From: an uncultured Lachnospiraceae bacterium
GTDB taxonomy: Bacteria; Bacillota; Clostridia; Lachnospirales; Lachnospiraceae
Assembly (NCBI GenBank): GCA_902779395.1
Contig: CACZBK010000001.1
Span: 124,001 to 188,000 of the forward strand
Length of the DNA stretch: 64,000 nucleotides
Reading direction: 5' to 3'
Part shown: one piece after another, positions 32,438 to 42,800 of the stretch
Position numbering within the stretch: position 1 is the stretch's first letter
How the letters are laid out: every line of letters begins with the position of its first letter
Translations under genes and position numbers: made by a program
The notes under the pieces: generated by a model
What the model was told of the DNA's origin: nothing
What the model saw: only the letters and a program-made list of their open reading frames with translations
Database searches by the model: none

Positions 32438-33586
32438 TCAGTAATCATCAAGGAAATTATGCCTGACCCCTTTTTGTTTATATTCGATTATAGTATCTAT
32501 ATTTACATTCTCCATACTTTTAAAAATATTAAACTCAACAAAGGGATTGCTTTTCTTTAACCCGGCGATAAGCTTCTTTGTTTCCAGACGCTTTGAAGAC
32601 GTGGTGCCGTCTTCATGACAGCTGGTACAGGTATCCGTAAAATGACATGCACACTGCAGAAAATACAGTTCGTTATAATCCCTCCATGCACAGATATCAC
32701 TTTCCCTGACCAGATACATCGGTCTTATCAGTTCCATTCCTTCGAAATTCGTGCTGTGAAGCTTGGGCATCATAGTCTGTATCTGTCCTGCGTGAAGCAT
32801 ACTCATAAGATTTGTTTCTATCACATCATCAAAGTGATGGCCAAGTGCGATCTTATTACAGCCAAGTTCTTTTGCCTTACTGTATAGATAGCCGCGTCTC
32901 ATCCTCGCACAGATATAGCAGGGGCTCTTCTCTATCGTATCCACAGCATCAAAAATATCACTCTCAAAAATATTTACCGGGATCCCCAGTGTCCTGGCAT
33001 TACTTTCTATCAGAGCCCTGTTCTCTTTATTATATCCGGGATCCATCACAAGAAAAGTCAGTTCGAAATCACACTGCCTGTGTCTTTTTATCTCCTGAAA
33101 AAGCTTTGCCATAAGCATGGAGTCTTTCCCTCCGGAGATACACACTGCTATGTGATCGCCTTCTTCTATCAGACGGTACGTTTTACATGCTTTTGCAAAA
33201 GGAGTAAACAGCTGTTTATGGTATTTTTTACGTATGCTCTCCTCTGCCCTGTTCCGTTTTTCTTCTATATCCTTATCCCCGGTCATTCCGGATCTTACAA
33301 AGCCGACATACCCCTCCTTAAGACTGATGCATTCACGGCCTTCAAGGCATGGATACTCATCAAGTTCTGCAGAGCGCCTTCCTATCTGGCAATAAAATAC
33401 CAGTTTCTTTTCCTTTGGGATATCTTCTATCTTTTTTGTATAGCTTTCTTCCGGTTCATCAAAGCTTATCGCAGCTGCACCGGGTATCATCCCATAAGCT
33501 CTCAGACCCTCATCCCTGATATCTATCAGTTCATAAGAGCCTTTCTCAAGCATATTAAGTTCTTCAGCAGTTATTTCTCTTAACAC
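32438..33586 (-). CDS. Rhodanese-TtcA-like fusion, predicted tRNA sulfur-transfer enzyme
   Basis: 382 residues. Residues 1-100 are a rhodanese domain with catalytic Cys66 in FYCQIGRRSA, which would carry a persulfide. Residues about 120-330 are a PP-loop ATPase of the TtcA/TilS group with the ATP loop SGGKDS (151-156) and the cysteine pair CYIC (Cys223, Cys226) used by TtcA for an iron-sulfur cluster; additional cysteines follow at 312, 314, 320 and 323. TtcA makes 2-thiocytidine in tRNA, and having the sulfur donor in the same chain fits. The exact tRNA base is inference. Start is a GTG with AGGG eight bases upstream. Gap of 15 bases to the AAA gene. Confidence 0.85.
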   Translation of the reverse strand: MLREITAEELNMLEKGSYELIDIRDEGLRAYGMIPGAAAISFDEPEESYTKKIEDIPKEKKLVFYCQIGRRSAELDEYPCLEGRECISLKEGYVGFVRSGMTGDKDIEEKRNRAEESIRKKYHKQLFTPFAKACKTYRLIEEGDHIAVCISGGKDSMLMAKLFQEIKRHRQCDFELTFLVMDPGYNKENRALIESNARTLGIPVNIFESDIFDAVDTIEKSPCYICARMRRGYLYSKAKELGCNKIALGHHFDDVIETNLMSMLHAGQIQTMMPKLHSTNFEGMELIRPMYLVRESDICAWRDYNELYFLQCACHFTDTCTSCHEDGTTSSKRLETKKLIAGLKKSNPFVEFNIFKSMENVNIDTIIEYKQKGVRHNFLDDY

Positions 33587-33601
33587 GATCGATACCCTGT
33601 A

Positions 33602-35854
33602 TCATTCTTCATCATTAAGCGGCGTTGTTCCGCCGGGCGTATCATTGATATTTTCACTGTCGCCCATGTCGAAATCCCCCAGCATAAGCGTGGACATATC
33701 TGCATCCGGCTCTGCCACTAGACGCTTTGACTGGTTTAAGATCGCTTCCTCTACCATATTACGGGCAAGACGGCCGTTGCCTGCATCTGCTGCACGGGTC
33801 ATCTGTATATTGTTAAAGTAGATGGTAAGTGCTGTATCCGCGCCTTCATCTATGGTATATCCCTTGCTCTTTGCAATACTCCGGGATATCTTAAGCAGCT
33901 CCTCTCCGGTATAATCAGGGAAATTGATCACATTAGGGAAGCGGCTCTTAAGCCCCGAGTTGGAGGTTAAGAATTCCTGCATTTCATTTGAATACCCGGC
34001 AAGTATCACTATCAGATTTTCACGATTATCTTCTATACCCTTTACCAGAGTATCGATAGCTTCAAGTCCAAATGAATCATCCTTGCCGCGATATAAGCTG
34101 TATGCCTCATCTATGAAGAGCACCCCGCCTATCGCAGAGCCTATTACCTTATTGGTAAGAGGTGCTGTGTGTCCCACAAAACGTCCTACCAGATCGGCAC
34201 GTGATACTTCCACCAGCTGACCTCCGGATAGAACGCCGATAGATTTTAAATACTTGCTTATTATACGTGCAATAGTTGTCTTTCCTGTTCCCGGACTTCC
34301 GGTAAAGATCATATGCTTGGAAAGCTCTGCAGTCTTTAAACCGGCTTCGGCACGACGCTGCTGTACCTTGTAATATTCTTCCAGACCAAGCACATACTCC
34401 TTTATCTCGCTAAGACCCACTATCGCATCAAGTTCTTTTCTGATCTCTTCAGCCTCACCTTTGTAAGAAGTCGGAAGAAGCGCTGTCAGATTTATCTTCT
34501 CTTCCTTATACAGGGCATAAACCGTTCCGTCTTCAGCGACAAGCTTAAGATCTGCATTACTGTCATAATCACCTTCAAGTCTTGCCTGTGCCAGTGCTTT
34601 CATTACATTCTCATAGAAATTCTGGACTCCCTTAAGACCTGCCTGCTTTTCGGAACATTTTATCGCTGCTTCTATGAATGCATCATCAAAGCTTATATTA
34701 AAATAACACTGTTTTTTTGCCTTTTCGGGAAGCTCGGACTGATCACGCTCCGCAACCTTTCTTATGGCTTCTTCATCCAGCTCTCTGGTAACACATACAT
34801 CACCAAGGCCGTCAATAAAAGGCGCACCCATTATGCCGGCCGTCTTATCAAGTGATTTCTCCGTTATAAAGATAAGATATTTGCCTTTAGCTTCAAACGA
34901 ACTGACAGCGGTGCTTGCAAGCGAATTCTGTACATTTACAAGCTGCCCGTTCTGCATCACATAACGTTCGTTCAGTTTAAAACTTCCGGTAGTGACAAGG
35001 TCGCTCAGCAGTCCCAGGAAAGACGGATGGCAATTCTCAAAACGTTCAAACAGGATGATCGGCTTCTTACCGGAAAGCGCCGAATACATATCCTGTAAAA
35101 AAAGTTTTTCCATTGATGCATCGGTGTACAGTCCAAGATCCACTATGGCAGGCTCATCACTTTCCAGCAGTTTTCTTTCCTTCATTATCCCGGTAAGAGT
35201 ACATAAGCCGAAATGCCTTCCGGTATCATCATGTCCTCCGATAAATATTGAGTTCAATGCTTTTGTTCCTTCGGGAGGCATAACGAAAGGCCGTTTAAAA
35301 GCTATCACCAGCTTCTTTATGAACTCACTCTGACCGAAAACCTTTTTTTCAACCTCATCGGCTATACCCTTAAATGCATCAAGAGCTTCTTCTCCTTCAA
35401 GTACTGCCGTTTTTTCCTCAACAGCCGTATTCACAGTCGTGGCTTTAACTGAGGCAGCAGTGCCTGTTGCCATTGCTGTTGTGTTCGAAACAGCACCTTC
35501 CCCGATACCGAAATCCTTTGCAAGATTTTCGTTCATCTCCTTAAGCTGCTGATCAAGAGTCTGCTGATTTTTCACAAGTACATTGTTTAACGTATCCACA
35601 CTCTGCTCTGCAGCCTTGCTGTTTCCTTTAAGGCTCTCAGTCAGGCGGCTTATCTCTTTTGCCTGGGCACTTAATGCATCGGCAATACCCGAGGAGAAAT
35701 TCGGCTTGGGCGTGGGAGTCTTTCCGGTCAGCTTCACCAGATTATCTGACAAAGACCCGCCGTTTTTTTTCATCATCTTTTCAGCTTTTTCTATTTCCTC
35801 AAGGCTGTAATCCGAGCCCTTCATGGATGATAAAATGTCAAACATGTCACTCAT
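33602..35854 (-). CDS. Two-module AAA ATPase (CbxX/SpoVK type) with degenerate N-terminal ATPase half
   Basis: 750 residues, cytoplasmic. Residues about 55-115 look like a coiled coil. Residues about 165-370 resemble a ClpA/ClpB AAA module (VFGQSEFIKKLVIAF) but lack working motifs: the P-loop place reads GGHDDTGRH and the Walker B place ILFERFE. Residues about 475-740 are an active CbxX/CfxQ-type AAA module with Walker A GSPGTGKT (519-526), Walker B LFIDEA (Asp582, Glu583) and a pore-type SRADLVGRFVGHT stretch. CbxX-like proteins remodel protein complexes; the client here is unknown. ATG follows GGGAG. It is separated by 102 bases from the last glycosyltransferase gene upstream; no clear terminator or promoter was found there. 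Confidence 0.88.
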   Translation of the reverse strand: MSDMFDILSSMKGSDYSLEEIEKAEKMMKKNGGSLSDNLVKLTGKTPTPKPNFSSGIADALSAQAKEISRLTESLKGNSKAAEQSVDTLNNVLVKNQQTLDQQLKEMNENLAKDFGIGEGAVSNTTAMATGTAASVKATTVNTAVEEKTAVLEGEEALDAFKGIADEVEKKVFGQSEFIKKLVIAFKRPFVMPPEGTKALNSIFIGGHDDTGRHFGLCTLTGIMKERKLLESDEPAIVDLGLYTDASMEKLFLQDMYSALSGKKPIILFERFENCHPSFLGLLSDLVTTGSFKLNERYVMQNGQLVNVQNSLASTAVSSFEAKGKYLIFITEKSLDKTAGIMGAPFIDGLGDVCVTRELDEEAIRKVAERDQSELPEKAKKQCYFNISFDDAFIEAAIKCSEKQAGLKGVQNFYENVMKALAQARLEGDYDSNADLKLVAEDGTVYALYKEEKINLTALLPTSYKGEAEEIRKELDAIVGLSEIKEYVLGLEEYYKVQQRRAEAGLKTAELSKHMIFTGSPGTGKTTIARIISKYLKSIGVLSGGQLVEVSRADLVGRFVGHTAPLTNKVIGSAIGGVLFIDEAYSLYRGKDDSFGLEAIDTLVKGIEDNRENLIVILAGYSNEMQEFLTSNSGLKSRFPNVINFPDYTGEELLKISRSIAKSKGYTIDEGADTALTIYFNNIQMTRAADAGNGRLARNMVEEAILNQSKRLVAEPDADMSTLMLGDFDMGDSENINDTPGGTTPLNDEE

Positions 35855-35956
35855 GATGTATCTCCCTTCTATATGATAACTTATCGCATAAGTAATGACC
35901 CTTACTCAGTATGCTCAGCTTCTGAGACGAACAGTATCGCTTCAGGCTGACAGCTG

Positions 35957-37951
35957 TCATTCATTGTTCAGGCGTAACGAGTAATCACTGCGATCCAGTG
36001 AAAAATTTATATTATAGTACGGATCGCCCTTATCAAGCACTTCCTTCCATTTGTTTCTGAAATGCTCGCATTCATTTTCATATCGTTCCGCTCCGGGTCC
36101 TGACATATCCGTACCCCTTGATGCCGATTCATAATGATATAATTCACAAAACGGAGTCCAGATATTAAGATATCCTTTATCACGAAGCTTAAGACAAAAG
36201 TCCACATCATTTAACGCCACCCGGAAATCTTCATCAAGTCCCCCGGCTTCTTCATAAAGCTTCTTCTTTACCATAAGACATGCACCTGTCACTGCAGATA
36301 CATCCTGGGCATAACAAAGCCTTCCCATATATCCCAGATTTTCATAATTAACCCTGTAATGACTGTGGCCTGCGGTACGGTGAGCGCCAAGTTTAAGAAC
36401 TATACCTGCATGCTGTATAGTCTTATCGGGATAATAAAGTTTAGCACCTACCGCTCCGACATCATCACGCTCAGCATACATGAGCAGCTCTTCAAGCCAG
36501 TTAAGTGTTATCACTTCCGTATCATTATTTAATAACAGTATATAGTCACCCGATGCTTCCTTAACTCCGAAATTATTGACCTTTGAGTAATTAAACTCAC
36601 CCTTGTATTCTATAACTTTTATCTTCGGATGACTCTTCAACTCATCATAGTAGGCAAATATCTCCGGACTGTGTGAGTTGTTTTCTATTACTATTATCTC
36701 ATAATCATTATATGTCGTTTTTTCAATTATCGAATCTATGCAGCGTTTCAGTACATCCTTCTGCTCACAGTTGGGGATCAGTATCGATACCTTAGCCTTG
36801 CTGAGCAGCGGATAGTGTATACGGAATATTGTCTCGAATGCCCTGGTAGACTCAATACGGAAATTATCATAACCGCATTTTCTTAAATGATCCGCAACAG
36901 CTCCTTTGGCTGCTTCTATCGCATATTCTTTTGCGCTGATATCAGCCGCAACGCTTCCCTTATGAGAACGCCAGTAGTACAGTATCCTGGGAATATGAAC
37001 TATATGTTTCGCCGCCGTCGTAAGGCGCAGTATCATATCATGATCCTGACTCCCGTCAAACTGCGAACGGAATAATTCCGTTCCATCCAGCAGACTCCTT
37101 TTAAAAACACTGAAATGGCAGATATAATTATTTGCCCGCAGATTATCCGGAGAATAATCCGGTTTAAAATGCAGGGTTATCATATTATCAACGCTCTTAC
37201 CGTGAAATGTTGTTTCATCACAGTATATATAATCAGCATCCTCATTACAGATCGCTTCCATATAATAGAAAAGCGCTGAGGGATGAAGAATATCATCATG
37301 ATCATAGAGTCCGATAAAATTCCCGGTTGCCATCTTCAGGCACTCATTGGTATTTCCTGAGATCCCCTGATTCTTTTCAAGTTTTTTATACTTTATACGG
37401 CTGTCCTTTGCGGCTGCCTCCCTGCAATGATCACCAACATATGAATGATCATCATCTGATCCGTCAGCAAGACACAGTTCCCACTTCTGATATGTCTGCG
37501 CGATCACCGCATCTATTGTATCTTTAAGAAAATCCTTTGGTGTATTGTACAGCGGAACAAGTATTGAAAAAGTAACATCCACAGGAAATTTATACTCTCT
37601 CTGTCTTACCGCTTCCTGTGCATCGGGAAAACTTGCCGTACCATGTTGGGCACGTGCCTGCAGCTCGATCTTTTTGCTCTTAAGTTTCCTGGCTATACCT
37701 CTGGGGCCACCCAGGTTCCTGAGCCGGTTTTTCTGGCGTATTGTCCAATGCATACATACTCTTAAAGGCTTAGACAATTTCCATGCCGTACTGTTCTTAA
37801 TACGGTCTATCTGACGCTGCTTGTCATCCGCCAGTGCCAGTGCCTCCGAAAGCCGGGTCGCAAGCTGAAGGTTCTGATAGCGCTGTTCATTAAGCTCTTT
37901 CTCAAGTTCTTCTATGGTGTTTTTTTCTGCATTCTTATCAATATCACTCAT
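35957..37951 (-). CDS. Large glycosyltransferase with two GT2 domains
   Basis: 664 residues, no membrane helix, cytoplasmic. An N-terminal coiled coil (about 10-60, ending in the NSTAWKLSKPLR motif common in polysaccharide-assembly GTs) and a basic segment precede two GT-A domains. The first is at about 127-340 (FSILVPLYNTP, ADGSDDD, DHDD near 215). The second is at about 385-620 (VSILIPNCEQ, LLLNNDTEV, then ALNDVDFCLKL and HYESASRG). Two GT2 domains in one chain suggest that it adds a repeating disaccharide or two linkages of one polysaccharide. Its ATG overlaps the stop of the next GT gene by one base (TGATG), so they are translationally coupled. Confidence 0.9.
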   Translation of the reverse strand: MSDIDKNAEKNTIEELEKELNEQRYQNLQLATRLSEALALADDKQRQIDRIKNSTAWKLSKPLRVCMHWTIRQKNRLRNLGGPRGIARKLKSKKIELQARAQHGTASFPDAQEAVRQREYKFPVDVTFSILVPLYNTPKDFLKDTIDAVIAQTYQKWELCLADGSDDDHSYVGDHCREAAAKDSRIKYKKLEKNQGISGNTNECLKMATGNFIGLYDHDDILHPSALFYYMEAICNEDADYIYCDETTFHGKSVDNMITLHFKPDYSPDNLRANNYICHFSVFKRSLLDGTELFRSQFDGSQDHDMILRLTTAAKHIVHIPRILYYWRSHKGSVAADISAKEYAIEAAKGAVADHLRKCGYDNFRIESTRAFETIFRIHYPLLSKAKVSILIPNCEQKDVLKRCIDSIIEKTTYNDYEIIVIENNSHSPEIFAYYDELKSHPKIKVIEYKGEFNYSKVNNFGVKEASGDYILLLNNDTEVITLNWLEELLMYAERDDVGAVGAKLYYPDKTIQHAGIVLKLGAHRTAGHSHYRVNYENLGYMGRLCYAQDVSAVTGACLMVKKKLYEEAGGLDEDFRVALNDVDFCLKLRDKGYLNIWTPFCELYHYESASRGTDMSGPGAERYENECEHFRNKWKEVLDKGDPYYNINFSLDRSDYSLRLNNE

Positions 37952-39879
37952 CAGCTTTTTTCTTCTTTTCGCAATACGGGTATATTATCCTTGGATATCC
38001 TTACAAACGAATCCGTGTATTTTACATATGTCTTATCGTTCTTTACAGATACATAATAAAATCCTAATCTGTATTCTCCGTCGGCAAGGTCATCAGCAGA
38101 TATCCTGCATACAAAACCGCTCAGTTCGGCTCCCTCCTGAAGATTCATAACAGACCTGACATCCTGCCTGTATTTAGGAAACATATCAACAAGATAAGCT
38201 TCCTTTCCTTCTCCGACAAGGATAAGCTTCCTTGTATAATACCACAAAGGCTGTTTCATCGGAGCACTCCAGCCTTCTATTACCCACTGCCTTATGTAAT
38301 CGCCGTTATCATCAAATTCATAATGCACATCAGCACTGTCGATATAATACTGAAGATTAATATCTATCCCCAGCTTTCTCTGAATCAATCCCGATGAACT
38401 TTCAGCCGGAACAGGTATTATCTGTGCATGTGACGCAACACCCTTTCTCTCATGATCACAGCTGTTATTAACATTGTACTCCACATCAAGTCTGGTCTGT
38501 ACAAGATTTCTGTTATAAAAGGGATCTCTGCCATACATCTGCGGATGACGTTTGTACAGTTCAAGCCATTCCTGCATCCTGCGCTTTTTTCTCGCATCAC
38601 TCTCATCGCTTCCGCGGCTTACCGATTCATGATGTATAAGTCTCACATCATTTCTTATCACATTCAGAAATCCTTTTTCATAAAGAGAAAAGCAAAGATC
38701 AACATCATTATATGCAACAACCAGTTCTTCAAAAAAACCGCCGGCTATATTGAACTTCTTTTTTTCCACAGCCATGCATGCACCGGTAACCGCTATCACA
38801 TCACGATCACAGAGATTCTGTCCATGATAAATACTGCCGTTATCACGCATGCCTCCCATCTTATGTACCGGTCCCAGCACTGTGTTCGTTATCCCGTCAT
38901 GCTGAATACGCGGGATCTCATCGCTCTCAAACGGATAATACAGTTTTGCACCGACTGCTCCGACATGCGGCTGCATTGCTACAGACGCCATTATCCTGAG
39001 CCAGTCACGCCCAAGTACTTCCGTATCATCATTCAAAAACAGTAATACTTCCCCTGATGCACGGAGCGCTCCTATATTACACATTCGCGAAAAATTAAAC
39101 TGCATGCGTTCATAGTAGTATTCAAAGCCGTATATATCTTTAAGTATCTCATACTGTTTTCGGTTTTCTTCGGAGGAGCCGTTATCAATGACCAGGATCT
39201 CCATATCCCTGTAATCAGTCAGGCTGGTCAGACCTATTATGCACCGTCCAAGCATTTCGGGATGATCCTTGGACGGAATGATAACCGAAACCTTAACAGG
39301 CTTGTCATCCGGAAAATCCGGCACGATATGTTTAGCCTCTCTGTCCTCTGCATCAACGGTGCCTGTATAGACTATCATATCGAGATGATATGGTTTAGTA
39401 TCTTTAACAAGCATATCAAGAACCGCATCCATATCATAAATGTCAGGTATCTCCCTTATACGGTCCTGAATAAAGCTTTTACGTATAGCCACCAGACTTC
39501 CGAAATAAGGAAGTGACTCATATGTATCAGGCGACCAGTCAGGTTTAAACCAGGGATTTCTCCGGTCGCCTTTAGCCACCTCAACATCCTCATCACCATA
39601 TATGATATTTACATCATTCTCCGATAAGAATATATCCAGCATCTTCTGTATTGCCGCTCCGGGTACCTTACCGTATTCCTTATGAAAAATAAGGAATTCT
39701 TTATCCGGAAGATAATCCGGTATACCCTTTTCATAATACAGAATAGCAAAATGATCCATCAGACTCATATCGCCGGCAGACAGTTTCTCATTTTCTTTTA
39801 TCCATTGTCTGTATGCAAAAGTCTGTTTTTCAAGCTCTGCATCATATTCCGCTTTTGCTTTTTTTTCCCAATCTTTCAC
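37951..39879 (-). CDS. GT2 glycosyltransferase with truncated N-terminal GT half and C-terminal beta-sandwich
   Basis: 642 residues. Residues about 85-140 look like only the acceptor half of a GT2 domain (YGDEDVEVA, PWFKPDWSPDTYES), without the nucleotide-binding half. A full GT2 domain follows at about 197-435 (VSVIIPSKDHPEM, FLNDDTEV, AYNDVDLCFSL, RNDVRLIHHESVSRG). Residues about 510-630 form a beta-sandwich-like tail (RQDVRSVM, GFVCRISADDLADGEYRLGF). The tail pattern recurs in the 1215-residue neighbour. It acts with the exporter of this operon in building the envelope polysaccharide; the sugar transferred cannot be read. Three bases separate it from the next gene. Confidence 0.88.
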   Translation of the reverse strand: MKDWEKKAKAEYDAELEKQTFAYRQWIKENEKLSAGDMSLMDHFAILYYEKGIPDYLPDKEFLIFHKEYGKVPGAAIQKMLDIFLSENDVNIIYGDEDVEVAKGDRRNPWFKPDWSPDTYESLPYFGSLVAIRKSFIQDRIREIPDIYDMDAVLDMLVKDTKPYHLDMIVYTGTVDAEDREAKHIVPDFPDDKPVKVSVIIPSKDHPEMLGRCIIGLTSLTDYRDMEILVIDNGSSEENRKQYEILKDIYGFEYYYERMQFNFSRMCNIGALRASGEVLLFLNDDTEVLGRDWLRIMASVAMQPHVGAVGAKLYYPFESDEIPRIQHDGITNTVLGPVHKMGGMRDNGSIYHGQNLCDRDVIAVTGACMAVEKKKFNIAGGFFEELVVAYNDVDLCFSLYEKGFLNVIRNDVRLIHHESVSRGSDESDARKKRRMQEWLELYKRHPQMYGRDPFYNRNLVQTRLDVEYNVNNSCDHERKGVASHAQIIPVPAESSSGLIQRKLGIDINLQYYIDSADVHYEFDDNGDYIRQWVIEGWSAPMKQPLWYYTRKLILVGEGKEAYLVDMFPKYRQDVRSVMNLQEGAELSGFVCRISADDLADGEYRLGFYYVSVKNDKTYVKYTDSFVRISKDNIPVLRKEEKS

Positions 39880-39882
39880 TGC

Positions 39883-42800
39883 TTAATCCACCTTAAGAAC
39901 AGCTTCGGCCTTACGGTATAATACCTGTCTCGATATCCTGCTCTTTGCTTCAACCCAAAGGCTGTATTCACCTTTCTTTAACGCTCCGTCAGCCAGACGT
40001 ACCGATAATCCCGCAAGTGCCGTATTGATCTGGCCTCTGTATATGTTCTCCACATCGCTCCTGTATCTTCTTTTAACAGGAAGCTGATATTTCTTTCCGT
40101 TTCCTTCAAGATATGCATAATAAATATAGTCCGCATTGTCCCAGTCATGTACATGCACATGCACATCTATCAAAATACTGTCCTTCCCTGTTTCCCGTCC
40201 CATTTTATCAACTTTCACGATGAGCGCTTCATTGACGGGTGCAAAAACTTTTTTATCTTTTACTCCTGCAAGTTCCTTAACTTCTTCCAGCTTCTTTATC
40301 TCATAGGGATGAGCCTCTTCATAGATATTGCTCTCATCGCTTAAGCGTTCATGCTCATAAGGATCATACGCCACGTATTCCGGGTTACGCTCATAAAGCT
40401 TTACCAGTTCCCGATGAAGCCTTGACTTCTTTTCCTCATCTTCCCTGTCATCCCCCCGCGATGCCGATTCATAATGTATAAGCCTGACGTCATTTCTTAT
40501 CACATTACGCAGGCCTGCCTTATGAAGACGCATACACAGATCCACATCATTATATGCCACCGGAAGACCTTCATAAAAGCCTCCGAAGTGATCAAAATTC
40601 TCCTTTGTTATCGCCAGACATGCCCCTGTCACAGCCAGTACATTACGTACTCCCCTGTTACGCCCCCTGTCATAGCTCAATTTATCGGACAGTCCCTGAA
40701 GCCTGTGAACAGGGCCACCGTTTATATTTGAAACCCCGCAATGCTGTATCTTCTTATCATCTCCCGGATACAGCAGTTTTGCACCTACAGCTCCGATACC
40801 GGGTATCAGCGCATGACCTGCCATGCGTTCTATCCATTCAGGTGAGATGACCTGGGTATCATCATTTAAAAATATCAGCACATTTCCCTTCGCTTTTTTT
40901 GCAGCTTCATTGCACATGGCCGCAAAATTGAATTCCTTTTTTTCATACAGATAAAGTACTTTTGTTTCTTTGGTGATCTTCTCGTATCTTTCCCTGTTAA
41001 GCCCGGCAGATCCGTTGTCTATGGCGATGACCTCCGGATCTTTATATGTACTGAGCTGTCTTATCGAACGTACACAGTTCTTAAACATTTCGGGATGATC
41101 TTTAGTAGGTATGATTATGCTGACCTTTGGATCATCCTGTTTATATACCGGATACAGACACCCGTCCACATCTTTCTCCAGACTGCCCTCAACTTTATAG
41201 TGGGCAAAAAACAGCTCTTTGATACGGGAATACTCATCACCTGCACACATAGGACCGGCTATGAGCATATTCCCGGTGTTTTCTATACTCTGGTACACCT
41301 CATGAAAAAGAGGTTTTGTATTGGCACGTATGGGCACACTTTCATTTGCAAGCCATATGCATAAGGCATAAAGAAATTTAAATCCTTTTTCCTGACGCAC
41401 ATCCTCCGATATCCTGGTTATAGCCGTTCCAAGGGCTTCACGGCGTACCGCCATTAAGCCTCCGATGTAAAAATACGAGATCAGTGTATCAACAGACCAG
41501 CATGGCTTATAATAAGGATATCGGCAATAACCGTCTTCGCACAGCACATCTTCATCCGCATAAAGCCATCCGCTCGATGCATTATTGTCGAATCTGGATT
41601 CTATTATCCCGGCAGCATCCAGCTCCAGCTTTCCTCCGTCAGCAGCAAAAATAACAAACTCTCCCGCTCCTTTCAGATTCTCAACACAGGCTTCGGAATA
41701 CGGGATCAGCGTACAGCGTCTGCCAAGTTTTCTTATCCTTACTTCTGTTGTAGCACCGGGCTTATAAGGATAAGGATTCCTCTGCCTGTCAACTTCCCTG
41801 TTATATTCTTCAACAGCCCTTTCATGCCATCCTGCCTGAAGTTTCTGCTTGAATTTACTCTTTGCGTGAACTTCCGGTACGGATTCATCCGAGACCGGCT
41901 TCTCTTCTTTACCAATGCTTATAACTCCGTTTCCAAGCATTTCATTCAGCTCACCAAGCGCACGGCGGCTTCCGGTCACGCTTTTCTGAAAACTTCTTTC
42001 TCTTTTCCACAGCTCATCCATATCAAAGCTTTCGGGGAAAAAGGGAATGGCTTCCTTAACCTGTTTTATATCAAGTGCTGCCCCTGCAGCGTTGTACTCC
42101 TTAAACAGATATATTCCCCTTACCGTATTCTGAAGAAGATCCCCTCTGTCCTCACCTGCCCACTCATAATCGATAAGTATCCATCCTTCATCGGAAAGGA
42201 TAAGATTGGCAAGCTGCATATCCGGATCGCTTACTGAGGCTTTGGAATTCGCTTCCTGAAATCTTCCGTATGTATAAAGCAGTTCATTTATTTTTTCGCT
42301 GTCTTTTTTTCTGACAGCCATGCTTAAAAGTTCATCCATGGTACTGCCTTTAATGTACGGAAATCTTATTCCCTTACCATCATCTGTCAGCGACAGGGAA
42401 CAAGGTTTAAGACCGCTGCCGTTCAGAGTTTTATTCAACGCATCATATCGTTCGCGCATCCTGCTGATATGCTCTTCCGCATCCGGATGAACCGGATACT
42501 TTTCAAAAAAGATCTTTCCGTCTTTCTTTACCATATCCGTTCTTATGGCGTATGCGCTGTCCCTGTCATTCGAATACTTGCTGTATATCACTTCCGGGGC
42601 CTTACCCAGAACACAGAGATATGAATTGGAAAAGACCGGAAACAGACCGTCACGTATCAGCGAATCATAAGTTTTTCCCTCATCAAACAGTTCCATTCTG
42701 TCTCGGTCCAGCTTGAGCTTATTTGTATTAAGCTCGCCTTCCCTGGGCAGACGCTCATCGGAATAAAGACTCATCATAAATTTATAATCAGGGTACGGAT

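Noticed and set aside
35855..35956. Possible terminator or promoter between the last GT and the AAA gene
   Set aside because: Small palindromes (CTCAG-AAG-CTGAG, GACAGCTGTC) are present, but with no U-run and no convincing -35/-10 pair.
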